DNA of 64,000 nt from JAFGLZ01 sp964390905. GTDB taxonomy: Bacteria > Planctomycetota > Phycisphaerae > UBA1845 > JAFGLZ01. A program made the position numbers and the translations under genes. The stretch spans positions 1-64,000 of the forward strand of contig CAYMLO010000017.1 in assembly GCA_964390905.1 (NCBI GenBank), given 5' to 3'. Below, in pieces: positions 44,446 to 53,457 of this stretch. The notes beneath the pieces were generated by a model. It ran no database searches. It was not told the DNA's origin and saw nothing but the letters and a program-made list of their open reading frames with translations. Numbering within the stretch: the stretch's first letter is position 1; each line of letters opens with the position of its first letter.

Positions 44446-44835
44446 ATGAACGGACGGGCGACACGTGCGCACGAACGCTACAAGGATGACCGACGAGTGT
44501 GTCGGGCAACGCTCGAGGATCAATCAGGCGGCTCGATCGAGCTCAGCGTCATCGACATGAGCGCAGGTGGGGCCGCGCTGTGCGGCGTGGGAGACACATC
44601 ACATGCGCCTCGGGCATCCAGCAAGCCGCTCACGAAGGGCCGCATCAAGTTCGCCGTGCCCTCGACGGGGAAGCGCAAGACGACCAAGACGATCGACGTG
44701 GGCACGTACGAGGTCGTCCGCGAATGGTCGCGTGGGCTCGGCAGTGACGCGGGCATCGCCGTGATGTTTCCCAAGGCCCGCCGCGGATGGGTGAGCCTGT
44801 TCGACGACCATCGGTTCCTGACCTCACTTCAGTAG
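44446..44835 (+). CDS. PilZ-like (c-di-GMP-binding) domain protein
   Basis: The 129-residue protein consists of a single domain. The N-terminal ERYKDDRRVCR (residues 10-20) may correspond to the RxxxR nucleotide-binding motif, and IDMSAGGAAL (residues 36-45) matches the DxSxxG motif of PilZ domains. The rest is strand-rich (IKFAVPSTGKRKTTKTIDV, TYEVVREW, AGIAVMF). Such proteins sense cyclic di-GMP to control motility or polysaccharide secretion. The first motif is imperfect, so binding is not certain. AAAAGGAG precedes the ATG. Confidence 0.68.
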   Translation: MNGRATRAHERYKDDRRVCRATLEDQSGGSIELSVIDMSAGGAALCGVGDTSHAPRASSKPLTKGRIKFAVPSTGKRKTTKTIDVGTYEVVREWSRGLGSDAGIAVMFPKARRGWVSLFDDHRFLTSLQ

Positions 44836-44976
44836 ACCGACCCCGGACAACGTCCGACGGCGTGCTGCGCGGGCGCACGTGTCTAGCCTGCTGCGGGGGG
44901 GGCGCATCCACGCAGCGCGTGGACAACATGCCCACGAGATGACAAACTGGGCCCTCGCTCTTGAGGGAGACGAGCA

Positions 44977-46464
44977 ATGAACGCCCAACTCCTGTTGGCG
45001 ACGCTGGTCGTGGGTCTTGGGTATTCGGCGATCATGGCGGCCGGGCCTATTGACATTGGCTCTCGGCGAGAGCTGTTCGTCGACGACACCTTGATCGAGA
45101 AGCTAAACGGCGCGGAGCTGAGACTGCATCCTCCGACGCCGCGTGACGTGGCCATCGTGCACGACAAGCCGTGGGAGGGCAACGGCTGCTGTTATGTCAC
45201 GGTGTTCAAGGACGGGGATCGATACCGCATGTACTACCGCGGCGCGCACGGCGTCTACAAGCCAGACAAGTGCGTGTCGACACACATGCAGGTCGCCTGC
45301 TACGCCGAGAGCAAAGACGGCATCCACTGGACCAAGCCGGAGCTCGGTCTGTTCGAGTTTGAGGGGTCCAAGAAGAACAACATCATCCTGACCGAGAAGG
45401 AAAACCGGCACGCCCCGCACAACTTCTGCCCGTTCCTGGACACAAGGCCGGGCGTCGCCCCGGACGAACGGTACAAAGCGCTGGGCGGGGTGACGGGCGG
45501 GACGTTCGCGTTCGTCTCGGCGGACGGCCTTCGGTGGAAGCAGCTCGGGGACAAGCCCATCATCACCAAAGGCGCGTTCGACTCGCAGAACCTGGCGTTC
45601 TGGGATTCGGTGCGGGGCGAGTACCGGGCCTACGTCCGCGACTTCCGGAACGGTCGCGACATCAGGACCGCCACGTCGAAGGACTTTCGAACCTGGACCG
45701 ACCCGGTTTGGCTGGCGTACTCGCCGGCGCGGGGCGCGGAGCTCTACACCAACCAGATCATCCCCTACTACCGGGCGCCGCACGTCTTTCTGGGCTTTCC
45801 GACGCGGTACATCGATCGCGGTTGGTCGGAGTCCATGAGGGCGCTGCCCCAGCTCGAGTACCGCAAGCTCCGGGCCAGCAGCTCGCGGCGAGAAGGCACG
45901 GCGTTGACGGACGGGATGTTCATGACCAGCCGTGACGGCCTGCATTTCCACGTCTGGGCGGAATCGTTCATCCGCCCCGGGTTAAGATCCAAGGACAACT
46001 GGTTCTACGGGGACAACTACCAGAACTGGGGATTGGTCGAGACGAAGTCCGACATCGATGGCGCGGCCGACGAGCTGTCGATCTACGTCCTCGAGAGCGC
46101 TGCGCAGGGGGACACGTGCTGGCACCGCCGCTTCACGATCCGCATCGACGGATTCGTCTCGGTGCACGCGCCGATGAGCGGAGGCGAGCTTGTCACCAAG
46201 CCCCTGGTCTTCCAGGGGAGCAAGCTGGCGATGAATTTCGCCACTTCGGCCGCCGGCAGCATCCGTGTGGAGATCCAAGACGCCATCGGCCGGCCCATCG
46301 ACGGCCTCGCGCTGGCCAACTGTCCGGAGGTCTTCGGCGACGCACTGGATCGGGCAGTCCAATGGAAGCCGACGCGGGACCTTACTGACATCGCAGGCAG
46401 GCCGGTGCGGCTGCGGTTTGTGCTGAAGGATGCGGACCTGTATGCAATCCGGTTCGAGGAGTAG
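44977..46464 (+). CDS. Secreted five-bladed beta-propeller protein (GH43/GH32-like), carbohydrate-active candidate
   Basis: The 495-residue protein begins with a signal peptide (MNAQLLLATLVVGLGYSAIMA). The domain starts RRELFVDDTLIEKLNGAELRLHPP, then VTVFKDGDRYRMYYRG, VACYAESKDGIHWTKPELGL and SADGLRWKQLGDKPII. Those phrases are typical of sugar-specific propeller proteins in planctomycetes and are related in pattern to glycosidase families 43/32. The catalytic residues cannot be assigned. A C-terminal ~90-residue beta-sandwich-like part (LVFQGSKLAMNFATSAAGSIRVEIQDAIGRPIDG) may bind carbohydrate. GAGGGAGA precedes the ATG. PIG-L and GHL6-like genes follow on the same strand. Confidence 0.78.
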   Translation: MNAQLLLATLVVGLGYSAIMAAGPIDIGSRRELFVDDTLIEKLNGAELRLHPPTPRDVAIVHDKPWEGNGCCYVTVFKDGDRYRMYYRGAHGVYKPDKCVSTHMQVACYAESKDGIHWTKPELGLFEFEGSKKNNIILTEKENRHAPHNFCPFLDTRPGVAPDERYKALGGVTGGTFAFVSADGLRWKQLGDKPIITKGAFDSQNLAFWDSVRGEYRAYVRDFRNGRDIRTATSKDFRTWTDPVWLAYSPARGAELYTNQIIPYYRAPHVFLGFPTRYIDRGWSESMRALPQLEYRKLRASSSRREGTALTDGMFMTSRDGLHFHVWAESFIRPGLRSKDNWFYGDNYQNWGLVETKSDIDGAADELSIYVLESAAQGDTCWHRRFTIRIDGFVSVHAPMSGGELVTKPLVFQGSKLAMNFATSAAGSIRVEIQDAIGRPIDGLALANCPEVFGDALDRAVQWKPTRDLTDIAGRPVRLRFVLKDADLYAIRFEE

Positions 46465-46514
46465 GCAGGGGAAACGAGCAGAGGACCCGTCGTGTTGATT
46501 CGGAAGGAGTTGCC

Positions 46515-47270
46515 ATGAAGCATGTGACCCGACGGGATCTGCTGTGTCATTCCGGCCTGGCGACGGCAACCGGCTTGGGGTTGCCGCTGGCGCGCTCCGC
46601 CGCCTCGGAAGGCCCCGCTAATCAAGGTCGAAAGCTGAAGATCGTCGTGGTCGGCGGTCATCCGGACGACCCTGAGAGCGGCTGCGGCGGCACGATCGCC
46701 CGATACGCCGATGAGGGCCATGACGTCGTCAACCTGTACCTGACACGAGGTGAAGCGGGAATTCGCGGCAAGAAGCATGAAGAGGCCGCGCGGATCCGCA
46801 GCACCGAGGCCGACAAGGCGTGCCGCATCCTCAAGGCCAGGCCACGTTTCGCCGGTCAGATCGACGGGGCCACCGAAGTCAACCGACAACGTTACGATGC
46901 CTTCTGGGAGCTGATGCAGGAAGAAAAGCCCGACCTGGTCTTCACGCACTGGCCCATCGACGCGCATCGCGACCACCGCGTCGCCTCGCTGCTCGTCTAC
47001 GACACCTGGCTGCGGTCTGACAGGAGGTTCGCGCTGTACTACTACGAGGTGATGTCGGGCCTTCAGACGCAGCACTTCTGGCCCACCGACTACGTGGACA
47101 TCACACAGACCGAGGCCCGCAAGCGCGCCGCCTGTTTTGCCCACGCCAGCCAGAAGCCCGAGGGATTCTACGGGTATCACGAGCCGATGAACGTCTTTCG
47201 CGGCCTGGAGTGCGGGTGCAAGTACGCCGAGGGATTCGCCCGCCATGTGCAAAGCGGGGCCCTCCTCTAA
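46515..47270 (+). CDS. PIG-L/LmbE-family deacetylase (Tat-exported)
   Basis: The 251-residue protein has a twin-arginine signal (TRRDLLCHSGLATATGLG) and the zinc-binding motif GGHPDDPESGCGGTIA (His49, Asp51, Asp52). THWPIDAHRDHR, in the middle, supplies the third zinc ligand. YYYEVMSGLQTQHFWPTDYVDIT matches the family's end. PIG-L enzymes remove acetyl groups from N-acetylglucosamine derivatives. Export suggests action on extracellular sugars. GGAAGGAGT precedes the ATG. The next gene starts 17 nt after its stop, so they form an operon. Confidence 0.9.
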   Translation: MKHVTRRDLLCHSGLATATGLGLPLARSAASEGPANQGRKLKIVVVGGHPDDPESGCGGTIARYADEGHDVVNLYLTRGEAGIRGKKHEEAARIRSTEADKACRILKARPRFAGQIDGATEVNRQRYDAFWELMQEEKPDLVFTHWPIDAHRDHRVASLLVYDTWLRSDRRFALYYYEVMSGLQTQHFWPTDYVDITQTEARKRAACFAHASQKPEGFYGYHEPMNVFRGLECGCKYAEGFARHVQSGALL

Positions 47271-47286
47271 CGAACTGGGAGGCATC

Positions 47287-49344
47287 ATGCGTCCAAGTGA
47301 GCTGATCGTGCTGAGCGTGCTTGCGGCGACGAGCGCCGTCGCCGGCCCCCGCGACGGCAACTGGTACGAGAGGAGCTTCTACCTACTCCACGAAGACCAC
47401 CACACGCAGGGGCGATTCGAGGTCGGTCGCGACGCCGACCCCAAGCAGACGGGCAAGCTGGTCGCGCTGTCCAGCCCCGACGTCGTCCAGATCCATGCCA
47501 AGGGCAATCCGGGTTGGACCACGTATCCCACGAAGATCGGCCACGCGCCGCCGAAGCTCGTCCGCGACGTGCTCGCCGTCTGGCGCGACCTGGCCCGCGA
47601 CGCCGACTGCCCCTTCTCGGTCTACTACAACATCGGCCGGGACGGCGAAATCATGAAACGCCGCCCTCCCTGGAACCGGGTCCGCGCCGACGGCAAACCC
47701 GTCGACCGCGCCCTGTGCTACCACTCGGGCGTTGCGGAGGAGTACCTCTGGCCGATGGTCCGCGAGATCATGGCGGGCTATCGCCCGGCGGGGTTCTGGT
47801 TTGACGGCTCGTGCTTCACGGTGCAGGTCTGCTACTGCGAGAAATGTCGCCAGCGGTTCAAGCGCGAGCATGATCTTGACCCGCCCAAGGGCCCGGACGA
47901 GCCAGGCTGGCAGGCCTACCAGGAGATGCATCGCCAGATCTACCGCGAGTTCGTGCACGCAACGGCGAAGATGATCCACCACATCGACCCGAAGTGCCTC
48001 GTCGCCGTCAACTGGGCCTATTCCTTGCGGATGCCCGAGAGGCCCGATCCGGAGATCGACTATCTCACGGGCGACATCGGCAACCGGGTGGAAGGGTTGT
48101 CGGCCGAGGCACACTGGTACGACGCCCAGGGCCTGCCCTTCGATCTGATGACGCAGATCTGCACGATGCATGAAACCGCAGCGGGGGGGCGACCAACCCG
48201 GCGGATGGCGCCCAAGCCTCGCGCGCAGATCGAGCAGGAGATAGCCGTCATCATCGCCAACGGCGGGCGGTACTTCGCGTGGGACAACCCGACGGCCGAG
48301 AGCGGCCTGGTGCCCGAACGGCTCGAGTACCTCGGGCGCGTCGTCGCCCCGTTCTTGCGAGCGCGGCAAGCGTGGTGCCTCGGGTCGAAGCGCGTGCCCG
48401 ACGTCTCGCTGCTGAACAGCGCGGCCGCCCACTACGCGATCGCCGAGCAATCGAGGGTATGCTTCTCGAAGCGCAACAACCGCATCGAGGGCGCCGCCGA
48501 CGCCCTCGCCCGGCTGCACCTCAACTACGAGATGGTCCCGGACTGGCGGCTACGGGCGCAAGACATTCGAAGCCCACTGCTGATCGTCGCACACCCCAAG
48601 GTCCTGACGCGCCAGACCGTCACCGACCTGATCGCGCACGTGCAGGCGGGCGGCGACCTCTTGATGACCGGCATGGGCCCGACGCGTGATAAGCGGTTAC
48701 CCGCAATCCTTGGCCTCGCCGACATCGTGGGACCCCAAGGGCCCGAGCCGCTCGTCTCGAAGGTCACCGATGTCCCTTTGAAGTTCGACCACTGGCTGTT
48801 CCGCTCGAGATGCGCAACCGCAGAACCGATCATCAGTGTCAAGGATGCGCAGGGGCGGACGTACCCGCTCCTGACCCGACACAGGCTCGGCAAGGGATCC
48901 GTGTGGTACGTCGCTATCCCGCTCTTCGCGCACCGTGGCAAGCAGGCTGCACCGGATACGCTTCCACGGGCCGTGTTCGACCAAGTCCTGCCGCCGTCGA
49001 GAAGACTTGTCACAACGAGCGCCGCCGACAGCGTGGAAGTGGTCCTGCGACGGAAGGGGAATGCCTACGTCCTGCACCTGGTCAACTTGGCCGCGGGCTC
49101 GCGCGAGGTCATCAAGACGCAACGACGACGGTTCACGAAGATCACCCAGTTGCCGTCCGTGCACCCGTGTCACGTGTCGATCCGTCTGCCGGCCAAGCCA
49201 ACATCCATACACCTCCAGCCCGGCGCGAAGGCCCTGCAGGGGTGGCGATTCGAAGGCGGTCGGCTAAAGGCCGACCTACCCGCTTTCGACGTCCACCAGA
49301 TGGTCGTGGTGCAAACCGCGAAGGAAGATCGCCAAGGCACTTGA
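47287..49344 (+). CDS. Secreted glycoside-hydrolase-like protein (GHL6/alpha-amylase-superfamily type)
   Basis: The 685-residue protein has a signal peptide (MRPSELIVLSVLAATSAVA). The N-terminal (beta/alpha)8-like domain holds PAGFWFDGSCFTVQVCYCEKCRQRFKREHDLDPP, a signature of 'hypothetical glycosyl hydrolase 6' and fucosidase-related proteins. ITFA-like NGGRYFAWDNPTAESGLVPERLEYL follows. A trimerisation-type domain, LLIVAHPKVLTRQTVTDLIAHVQAGGDLLMTGMG, resembles that of GH42 enzymes. The Asp in WFDGS is a candidate catalytic residue. ATG 47287 has GGGAGG 5 nt upstream; a longer frame from 47245 overlaps the previous gene and was rejected. The substrate is unknown. Confidence 0.8.
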   Translation: MRPSELIVLSVLAATSAVAGPRDGNWYERSFYLLHEDHHTQGRFEVGRDADPKQTGKLVALSSPDVVQIHAKGNPGWTTYPTKIGHAPPKLVRDVLAVWRDLARDADCPFSVYYNIGRDGEIMKRRPPWNRVRADGKPVDRALCYHSGVAEEYLWPMVREIMAGYRPAGFWFDGSCFTVQVCYCEKCRQRFKREHDLDPPKGPDEPGWQAYQEMHRQIYREFVHATAKMIHHIDPKCLVAVNWAYSLRMPERPDPEIDYLTGDIGNRVEGLSAEAHWYDAQGLPFDLMTQICTMHETAAGGRPTRRMAPKPRAQIEQEIAVIIANGGRYFAWDNPTAESGLVPERLEYLGRVVAPFLRARQAWCLGSKRVPDVSLLNSAAAHYAIAEQSRVCFSKRNNRIEGAADALARLHLNYEMVPDWRLRAQDIRSPLLIVAHPKVLTRQTVTDLIAHVQAGGDLLMTGMGPTRDKRLPAILGLADIVGPQGPEPLVSKVTDVPLKFDHWLFRSRCATAEPIISVKDAQGRTYPLLTRHRLGKGSVWYVAIPLFAHRGKQAAPDTLPRAVFDQVLPPSRRLVTTSAADSVEVVLRRKGNAYVLHLVNLAAGSREVIKTQRRRFTKITQLPSVHPCHVSIRLPAKPTSIHLQPGAKALQGWRFEGGRLKADLPAFDVHQMVVVQTAKEDRQGT

Positions 49345-49534
49345 CCCGCCTGGCAGGAATCCCACAAAGCGACGATCGGATGGGCGTTCCGCGTTGTCAG
49401 GCCTCCCCGGCATCGTATAATTCAGTAGGCAGGGGCGACAGCACGTCTCGGCAGTTTCGAGCGGATGCGAGACTGAGCAGACCGATCGGGGATCGGTGGC
49501 CCTTCGGGAGCGACTGACCTCGGCGGGGAGACCC
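49345..49534. promoter_or_regulatory. Leader/promoter region of the first pseudopilin paralogue
   Basis: Contains TTGTCA (49394-49399), 16 bp, TATAAT (49416-49421), then a ~110-nt leader with a perfect hairpin ACCGATC-GGG-GATCGGT (49481-49497). GGGGAGA before ATG 49535 is the ribosome-binding site. Confidence 0.6.
49394..49421 (+). promoter_or_regulatory. Sigma-70-like promoter of pseudopilin paralogue 1
   Basis: TTGTCA-16 bp-TATAAT, about 113 bp upstream of the start codon. The -10 is a perfect consensus and is preceded by CG, as in the equivalents of the next two genes. Confidence 0.6.
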
Positions 49535-50650
49535 ATGCAGACCATTCGTGCAGCTAGACGACGCAGACGGGTCCCCACAGCCGACGCGCACGGGAACATG
49601 TGCCGCTTTCGCCACACGAGAGGCTTCACGCTGATCGAGTTGCTGGTCGTGGTGGCCATCATTGCCCTGCTCATCTCGATTCTGCTGCCGTCACTGGGTC
49701 GGGCGCGGGCCCAGGCGCGAGCCACGATGTGTGCGTCGCGGATCAGCCAACTGGTCAAGGCCATCTTCCTGTATGCAGACGACTACGGCGGGACGCCGCC
49801 CTTCATGGGCCGGGGCTGGGAGAACGCCGATGATCCCGGGCAGGACGGCCTGATCTGGCCGAAGTTCCAGGGCGTCACGACCACCGTCCGCGATTGGAAG
49901 TACTTCGAGAACTGGATCATGCCCAACATGCCAGACTACTGGACGCTGGCCGAGATCGATTGGCCGCCGGAGGCGGAGGTTCGCAACGGCAGCCTGTTTC
50001 GTTACACGCGGTTCGAATCGGTGTACCTCTGTCCGGACTTCGAGCGGGTCTCCGACCCCAGCAAGAGCCAGAACACCTTCAACTACACCCGGACGCTGCT
50101 CGGACGGAAGTGGTACCACCAGAACGATCCGGAGGGTCAGGAGGGGTCTCCGTGGTACTTCGGCAATTGGGCCGGAGCGGCCGGTCCGATCATGCAGATC
50201 GGTCAAATCTACTCGCCGTCCCGCCTGCACATGCTCTTCGGCGAGCGATGGAACCGTCACTGCGCCGCGCCGCCCGAGGAGATGTCCCCGCCGGCCCCCG
50301 TCGGCAAGGGCTTCCTGGACGGCATGATCACCGGACAGTGGATGGTGGCCGACCCGATGCTGGGCTTGCTCGGCAACGAGATCGGCCAGTACCACGGGCA
50401 GAAGATGGGTTCGCAGGTCGCCCCTGTGGAGGTCCGCGAGTTCATCGAACACATCAAGCGTGCGAACTCAGCCTTCTACGACGGCCACGTCGCGCTCGAG
50501 CTGGACCCGCTGCCGGATCGATTGGCCGATCTCGACTGGGGCTTCGTCAGTGCGGGCCACGCAGCCCTCGCCTTCGTCGACTGGACACTGGGACACATCT
50601 TCGCCCAGCGCGGGCCGACCGAGGTCAAAGTCACGCTCGATTTCCCGTAG
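49535..50650 (+). CDS. Pseudopilin-like secreted protein, paralogue 1 of 3
   Basis: The 371-residue protein from ATG 49535 has a basic leader followed by the prepilin signature RGFTLIELLVVVAIIALLISILLPSLGRARAQ. The mature protein is about 300 residues. It contains phrases conserved in all three copies: MGRGWENADDPGQD, WIMPNMPDYW, FNYTRTLLGRKWYHQNDPEG, FGERWNRHCAA, QYHGQK and, near the end, SAFYDGHVALELDP (the H/DG motif typical of planctomycete pseudopilin-like proteins). Likely secreted through, or part of, a type II/type IV pilus-like machine. The leader upstream has its own promoter. No gene of the secretion machinery is in the window. Confidence 0.87.
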   Translation: MQTIRAARRRRRVPTADAHGNMCRFRHTRGFTLIELLVVVAIIALLISILLPSLGRARAQARATMCASRISQLVKAIFLYADDYGGTPPFMGRGWENADDPGQDGLIWPKFQGVTTTVRDWKYFENWIMPNMPDYWTLAEIDWPPEAEVRNGSLFRYTRFESVYLCPDFERVSDPSKSQNTFNYTRTLLGRKWYHQNDPEGQEGSPWYFGNWAGAAGPIMQIGQIYSPSRLHMLFGERWNRHCAAPPEEMSPPAPVGKGFLDGMITGQWMVADPMLGLLGNEIGQYHGQKMGSQVAPVEVREFIEHIKRANSAFYDGHVALELDPLPDRLADLDWGFVSAGHAALAFVDWTLGHIFAQRGPTEVKVTLDFP

Positions 50651-50922
50651 CGTGCGTCCCCCGTCGCCGCCGGTCTGTCCTCTCCGATCCGACCGTCCTT
50701 GACCGTGTTGCACACATTGGGGCGCTTCCTCGGCCACCCATGCGGATTATAGTGGTTGGCGGTGTGGTTCTCTTCGTCGTACAATAGGATAAGAAGTTCC
50801 CAGTAGGTACACACTGTATGCGTTTCGAACGGTCCACGGCGCGGTCGCTCGGGAGGAGCAACAGGCCGCGCACGCGTCCGCCGGGCGCCCTGTTGGGGAC
50901 CCGGGGCAAGAGTTGAAGGCCC
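50651..50922. other. Intergenic leader of paralogue 2
   Basis: A 272-bp gap with no gene. It contains a promoter pair (50756-50785) and a GC-rich leader. CAACAGG and CCTGTTG in the leader can pair to form a hairpin. Confidence 0.5.
50756..50785 (+). promoter_or_regulatory. Candidate promoter of pseudopilin paralogue 2
   Basis: TTGGCG-18 bp-TACAAT. The -10 lies 138 bp before ATG 50923. The pair resembles the TTGGCG-18-TATAAT promoter of paralogue 3. Confidence 0.45.
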
Positions 50923-52044
50923 ATGTGCCATCCCCGACGTGAAACACAGCCCAGGCCAAGAGGTGTCGTCGAACAGCGTCGGCCGGCTGTCCTGACGGGT
51001 CGTCGTCCGGGCACCGTCCGCGGATTCACGCTGATCGAACTGCTGGTCGTGGTGGCCATCATCGCTCTGCTCATCGCGATGCTGCTGCCGTCGCTGAACC
51101 GCGCCCGCGCCCAGGCGCGGACGACGCAATGCGCGACGCGGATCTACCAGCTGTGCCTGGCGGTGCTGATGTACGCCGACGACTATGGCGAGACATTGCC
51201 GTTCCTGGGGCGGGGGTGGGAAGACGCGGATGATCCGGGGCAGGACCCGCGGGTCTGGCCCAAGTTCGCGGGCGCGACCACGACGGTCGGCGACTGGAAG
51301 CGCTATGAGAACTGGCTGATGCCGAACATGCCCGACTACTGGTTGCTGCCCCAAGCCGACTGGCCCGATCACGCTGAAGTCCGCAATGGCAGCCTCTTTA
51401 GCTACACCCGGTTTGAGTCACTCTACCGCTGTCCGGAGTTCGAGCGGATCGCCGACCCGCGGAAGTCCCAGAACGCCTTCAACTACACCAGAACGAAGCT
51501 CGGGCGAAAGTGGTACCACAAGAACGACCCGGAAGCGCAGCCGGGGTCGCCCTGGTACATCGGCAACTGGGCAGGCAACGCCGGCCCCGTCATCAGGACG
51601 AACCAGGTGTACGCCCCCTCCCAACTCCACATGCTGTTCGGGGAACGATGGGACCGTCACTGCGCCGCGGCGCCCCAGGACTTCTCGCCGCCGGCCCCGT
51701 GCGGACAAGGCCTGCTCGAGGGGGAGATCTACGGGACGTGGATGGCGGCCGATCCGATGCTCGGCATGATCGGGAACGAACTCGGGCAGTACCACGCGCC
51801 GAAGGTCCCTTCGGAAATCGCCATCCCCGAACTGCGAGAGCAGATGCCCCCCATCAAGCGGAGCAGCGTAGCCTTCTTCGACGGGCACGCCGGGCTCGAG
51901 GCAGACCCGATGCCGGATCGCAACGCCGATCCCGAATACGGGATCAATGCGATCCAGCTGTTGGTGTACTTCATGGAATGGACGAAAGGACACATCTTCG
52001 CCCAGCGCGGGCCGACAGACATCGAGATAGACTCCCCCCTCTAA
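50923..52044 (+). CDS. Pseudopilin-like secreted protein, paralogue 2 of 3
   Basis: The 373-residue protein is closely similar to its two neighbours. The prepilin signature is RGFTLIELLVVVAIIALLIAMLLPSLNRARAQ. Conserved phrases include LGRGWEDADDPGQD, WLMPNMPDYW, FNYTRTKLGRKWYHKNDPEA, FGERWDRHCAA, QYHAPK and AFFDGHAGLEADP. The N-terminal leader of ~33 residues is longer than in typical prepilins. It has no strong ribosome-binding site (GAAGG about 4 nt upstream). Tandem duplication is the simplest origin. Confidence 0.85.
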   Translation: MCHPRRETQPRPRGVVEQRRPAVLTGRRPGTVRGFTLIELLVVVAIIALLIAMLLPSLNRARAQARTTQCATRIYQLCLAVLMYADDYGETLPFLGRGWEDADDPGQDPRVWPKFAGATTTVGDWKRYENWLMPNMPDYWLLPQADWPDHAEVRNGSLFSYTRFESLYRCPEFERIADPRKSQNAFNYTRTKLGRKWYHKNDPEAQPGSPWYIGNWAGNAGPVIRTNQVYAPSQLHMLFGERWDRHCAAAPQDFSPPAPCGQGLLEGEIYGTWMAADPMLGMIGNELGQYHAPKVPSEIAIPELREQMPPIKRSSVAFFDGHAGLEADPMPDRNADPEYGINAIQLLVYFMEWTKGHIFAQRGPTDIEIDSPL

Positions 52045-52268
52045 GCACGACCTGTGCCACACCCGGATTGGGTCGCCGGATGAAACGTCACGCGAAGACT
52101 ATTGCGGTTGGCGGGCTCGACGCTATGTCCGTATAATCAATTATGGTGGTCCCGCGACAACAAGGTATGATCGTCACCAACGATCGAGCGCACAGTGGGT
52201 ACGGAAGGGGAACGAAACGACCGCGCCCAGGCCTGGGGGGCCAGCCTGGAGGCTACCCCTAGAGATCG
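52045..52268. other. Intergenic leader of paralogue 3
   Basis: A 224-bp gap with a promoter pair (52108-52137) and a GC-rich leader containing CCAGGCCTGG and related palindromic sequence. No gene is seen. Confidence 0.5.
52108..52137 (+). promoter_or_regulatory. Sigma-70-like promoter of pseudopilin paralogue 3
   Basis: TTGGCG-18 bp-TATAAT, 131 bp before ATG 52269, with CG just before the -10 as in the first copy. The -35 and spacing match paralogue 2. Confidence 0.55.
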
Positions 52269-53387
52269 ATGCCCATGTGTACCGATTGTGCTGCACGGCG
52301 ATACGACACACGACGTCCCGCGGCGCGGCGCCGCTTGCCGAAGGGCACGCGCAGGGAGGCGGGTTTCACGCTGATCGAGCTCCTCGTCGTCGTGGCCATC
52401 ATTGCGTTGCTCATCTCCATCCTGCTCCCGTCGCTGAGCCAAGCCCGCGACCAGGCGCGGGCGTCGGTGTGCGCATCGCGGATCAGTCAACTGTGTCGGG
52501 CCTTGCTTCTGTACGCGGATGACAACAACGAGACCCCGCCGTTCATGGGCCGGGGTTGGGAAGACGCCGATGATGCCGGCCAGGACGACCTGATCTGGCC
52601 GCTGCTGCCGGGCGTGACGACGACCGTCCGCCAGTGGAAGTTCTTCGAAGACTGGATCATGCCCAACATGCCCGATTACTGGACGCTGACCCAAGACGAG
52701 TGGCCCGAATACGCCAAGGTCAGCAACGGGCGGCTGTTCAGTTACGCGCGGTTCGACGCGCTGTACCGCTGTCCGGGGTTCGAGCGGGTGGCCGACCCGC
52801 GCAAGTCGCAGAACGCATTCAACTACACGCGGTCGCTCCTGGGTCGCAAGTGGTTCCACAAGAACGATCCTGAAGGAAAGGAACACTCCCCGTGGTACTC
52901 CGGTAGTTGGGCGGGGGCCGCCGGGCCGATCCTCCGGGTCAGCCAAGTCTACGCCCCCTCTCGGCTGCAAATCATCTTCGGGGAGCGGTGGGAGCGTCAC
53001 TGCGCCGCGGCGCCCGATGAGTTCTCGCCGCCCGCGCCTGCCGGGAGCGGAATGATCGAGGGGATGATCTACGCACAGTGGATGGTGGCCGATCCGATCC
53101 TCTGCCTGTTCGGAGACGAGATCGGTCAGTATCACGGGGCGAAGATGTCCTCGCAAATCGCGCCCGAGGAGATCCGCGACCAGATCCAGAAGGTCCAGCG
53201 CGAAAACGCGGCCTTCTACGACGGCCACGCGGCGCTGGAGCTGGACCCCCTGCCCGGCCGGCACGTCGATCCGGAATGGGGGTTCTTCGAAGCCGTCGAG
53301 CTTGCCACCAAGTTCATCGACTGGGGCCTGGGACACATTTTCTCCCAGCGAGGCCCTTCGGATGTCTCGGTCGACTCGCCGTTCTGA
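52269..53387 (+). CDS. Pseudopilin-like secreted protein, paralogue 3 of 3
   Basis: The 372-residue protein has the prepilin signature AGFTLIELLVVVAIIALLISILLPSLSQARDQ after a basic leader of ~30 residues. Conserved phrases are MGRGWEDADDAGQD, WIMPNMPDYW, FNYTRSLLGRKWFHKNDPEG, FGERWERHCAA, QYHGAK and AFYDGHAALELDP. The copies differ most in the first ~30 residues and at surface positions. ATG 52269 lies in AGATCGATG without a strong ribosome-binding site; a second in-frame ATG follows at 52275. Confidence 0.85.
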   Translation: MPMCTDCAARRYDTRRPAARRRLPKGTRREAGFTLIELLVVVAIIALLISILLPSLSQARDQARASVCASRISQLCRALLLYADDNNETPPFMGRGWEDADDAGQDDLIWPLLPGVTTTVRQWKFFEDWIMPNMPDYWTLTQDEWPEYAKVSNGRLFSYARFDALYRCPGFERVADPRKSQNAFNYTRSLLGRKWFHKNDPEGKEHSPWYSGSWAGAAGPILRVSQVYAPSRLQIIFGERWERHCAAAPDEFSPPAPAGSGMIEGMIYAQWMVADPILCLFGDEIGQYHGAKMSSQIAPEEIRDQIQKVQRENAAFYDGHAALELDPLPGRHVDPEWGFFEAVELATKFIDWGLGHIFSQRGPSDVSVDSPF

Positions 53388-53457
53388 GCCCGAGCTCAAA
53401 CGGCGCGTCGCGTGCCATCGGCGAGTAAATGCGATCCGCTCGGGGGGATCGATCCTG

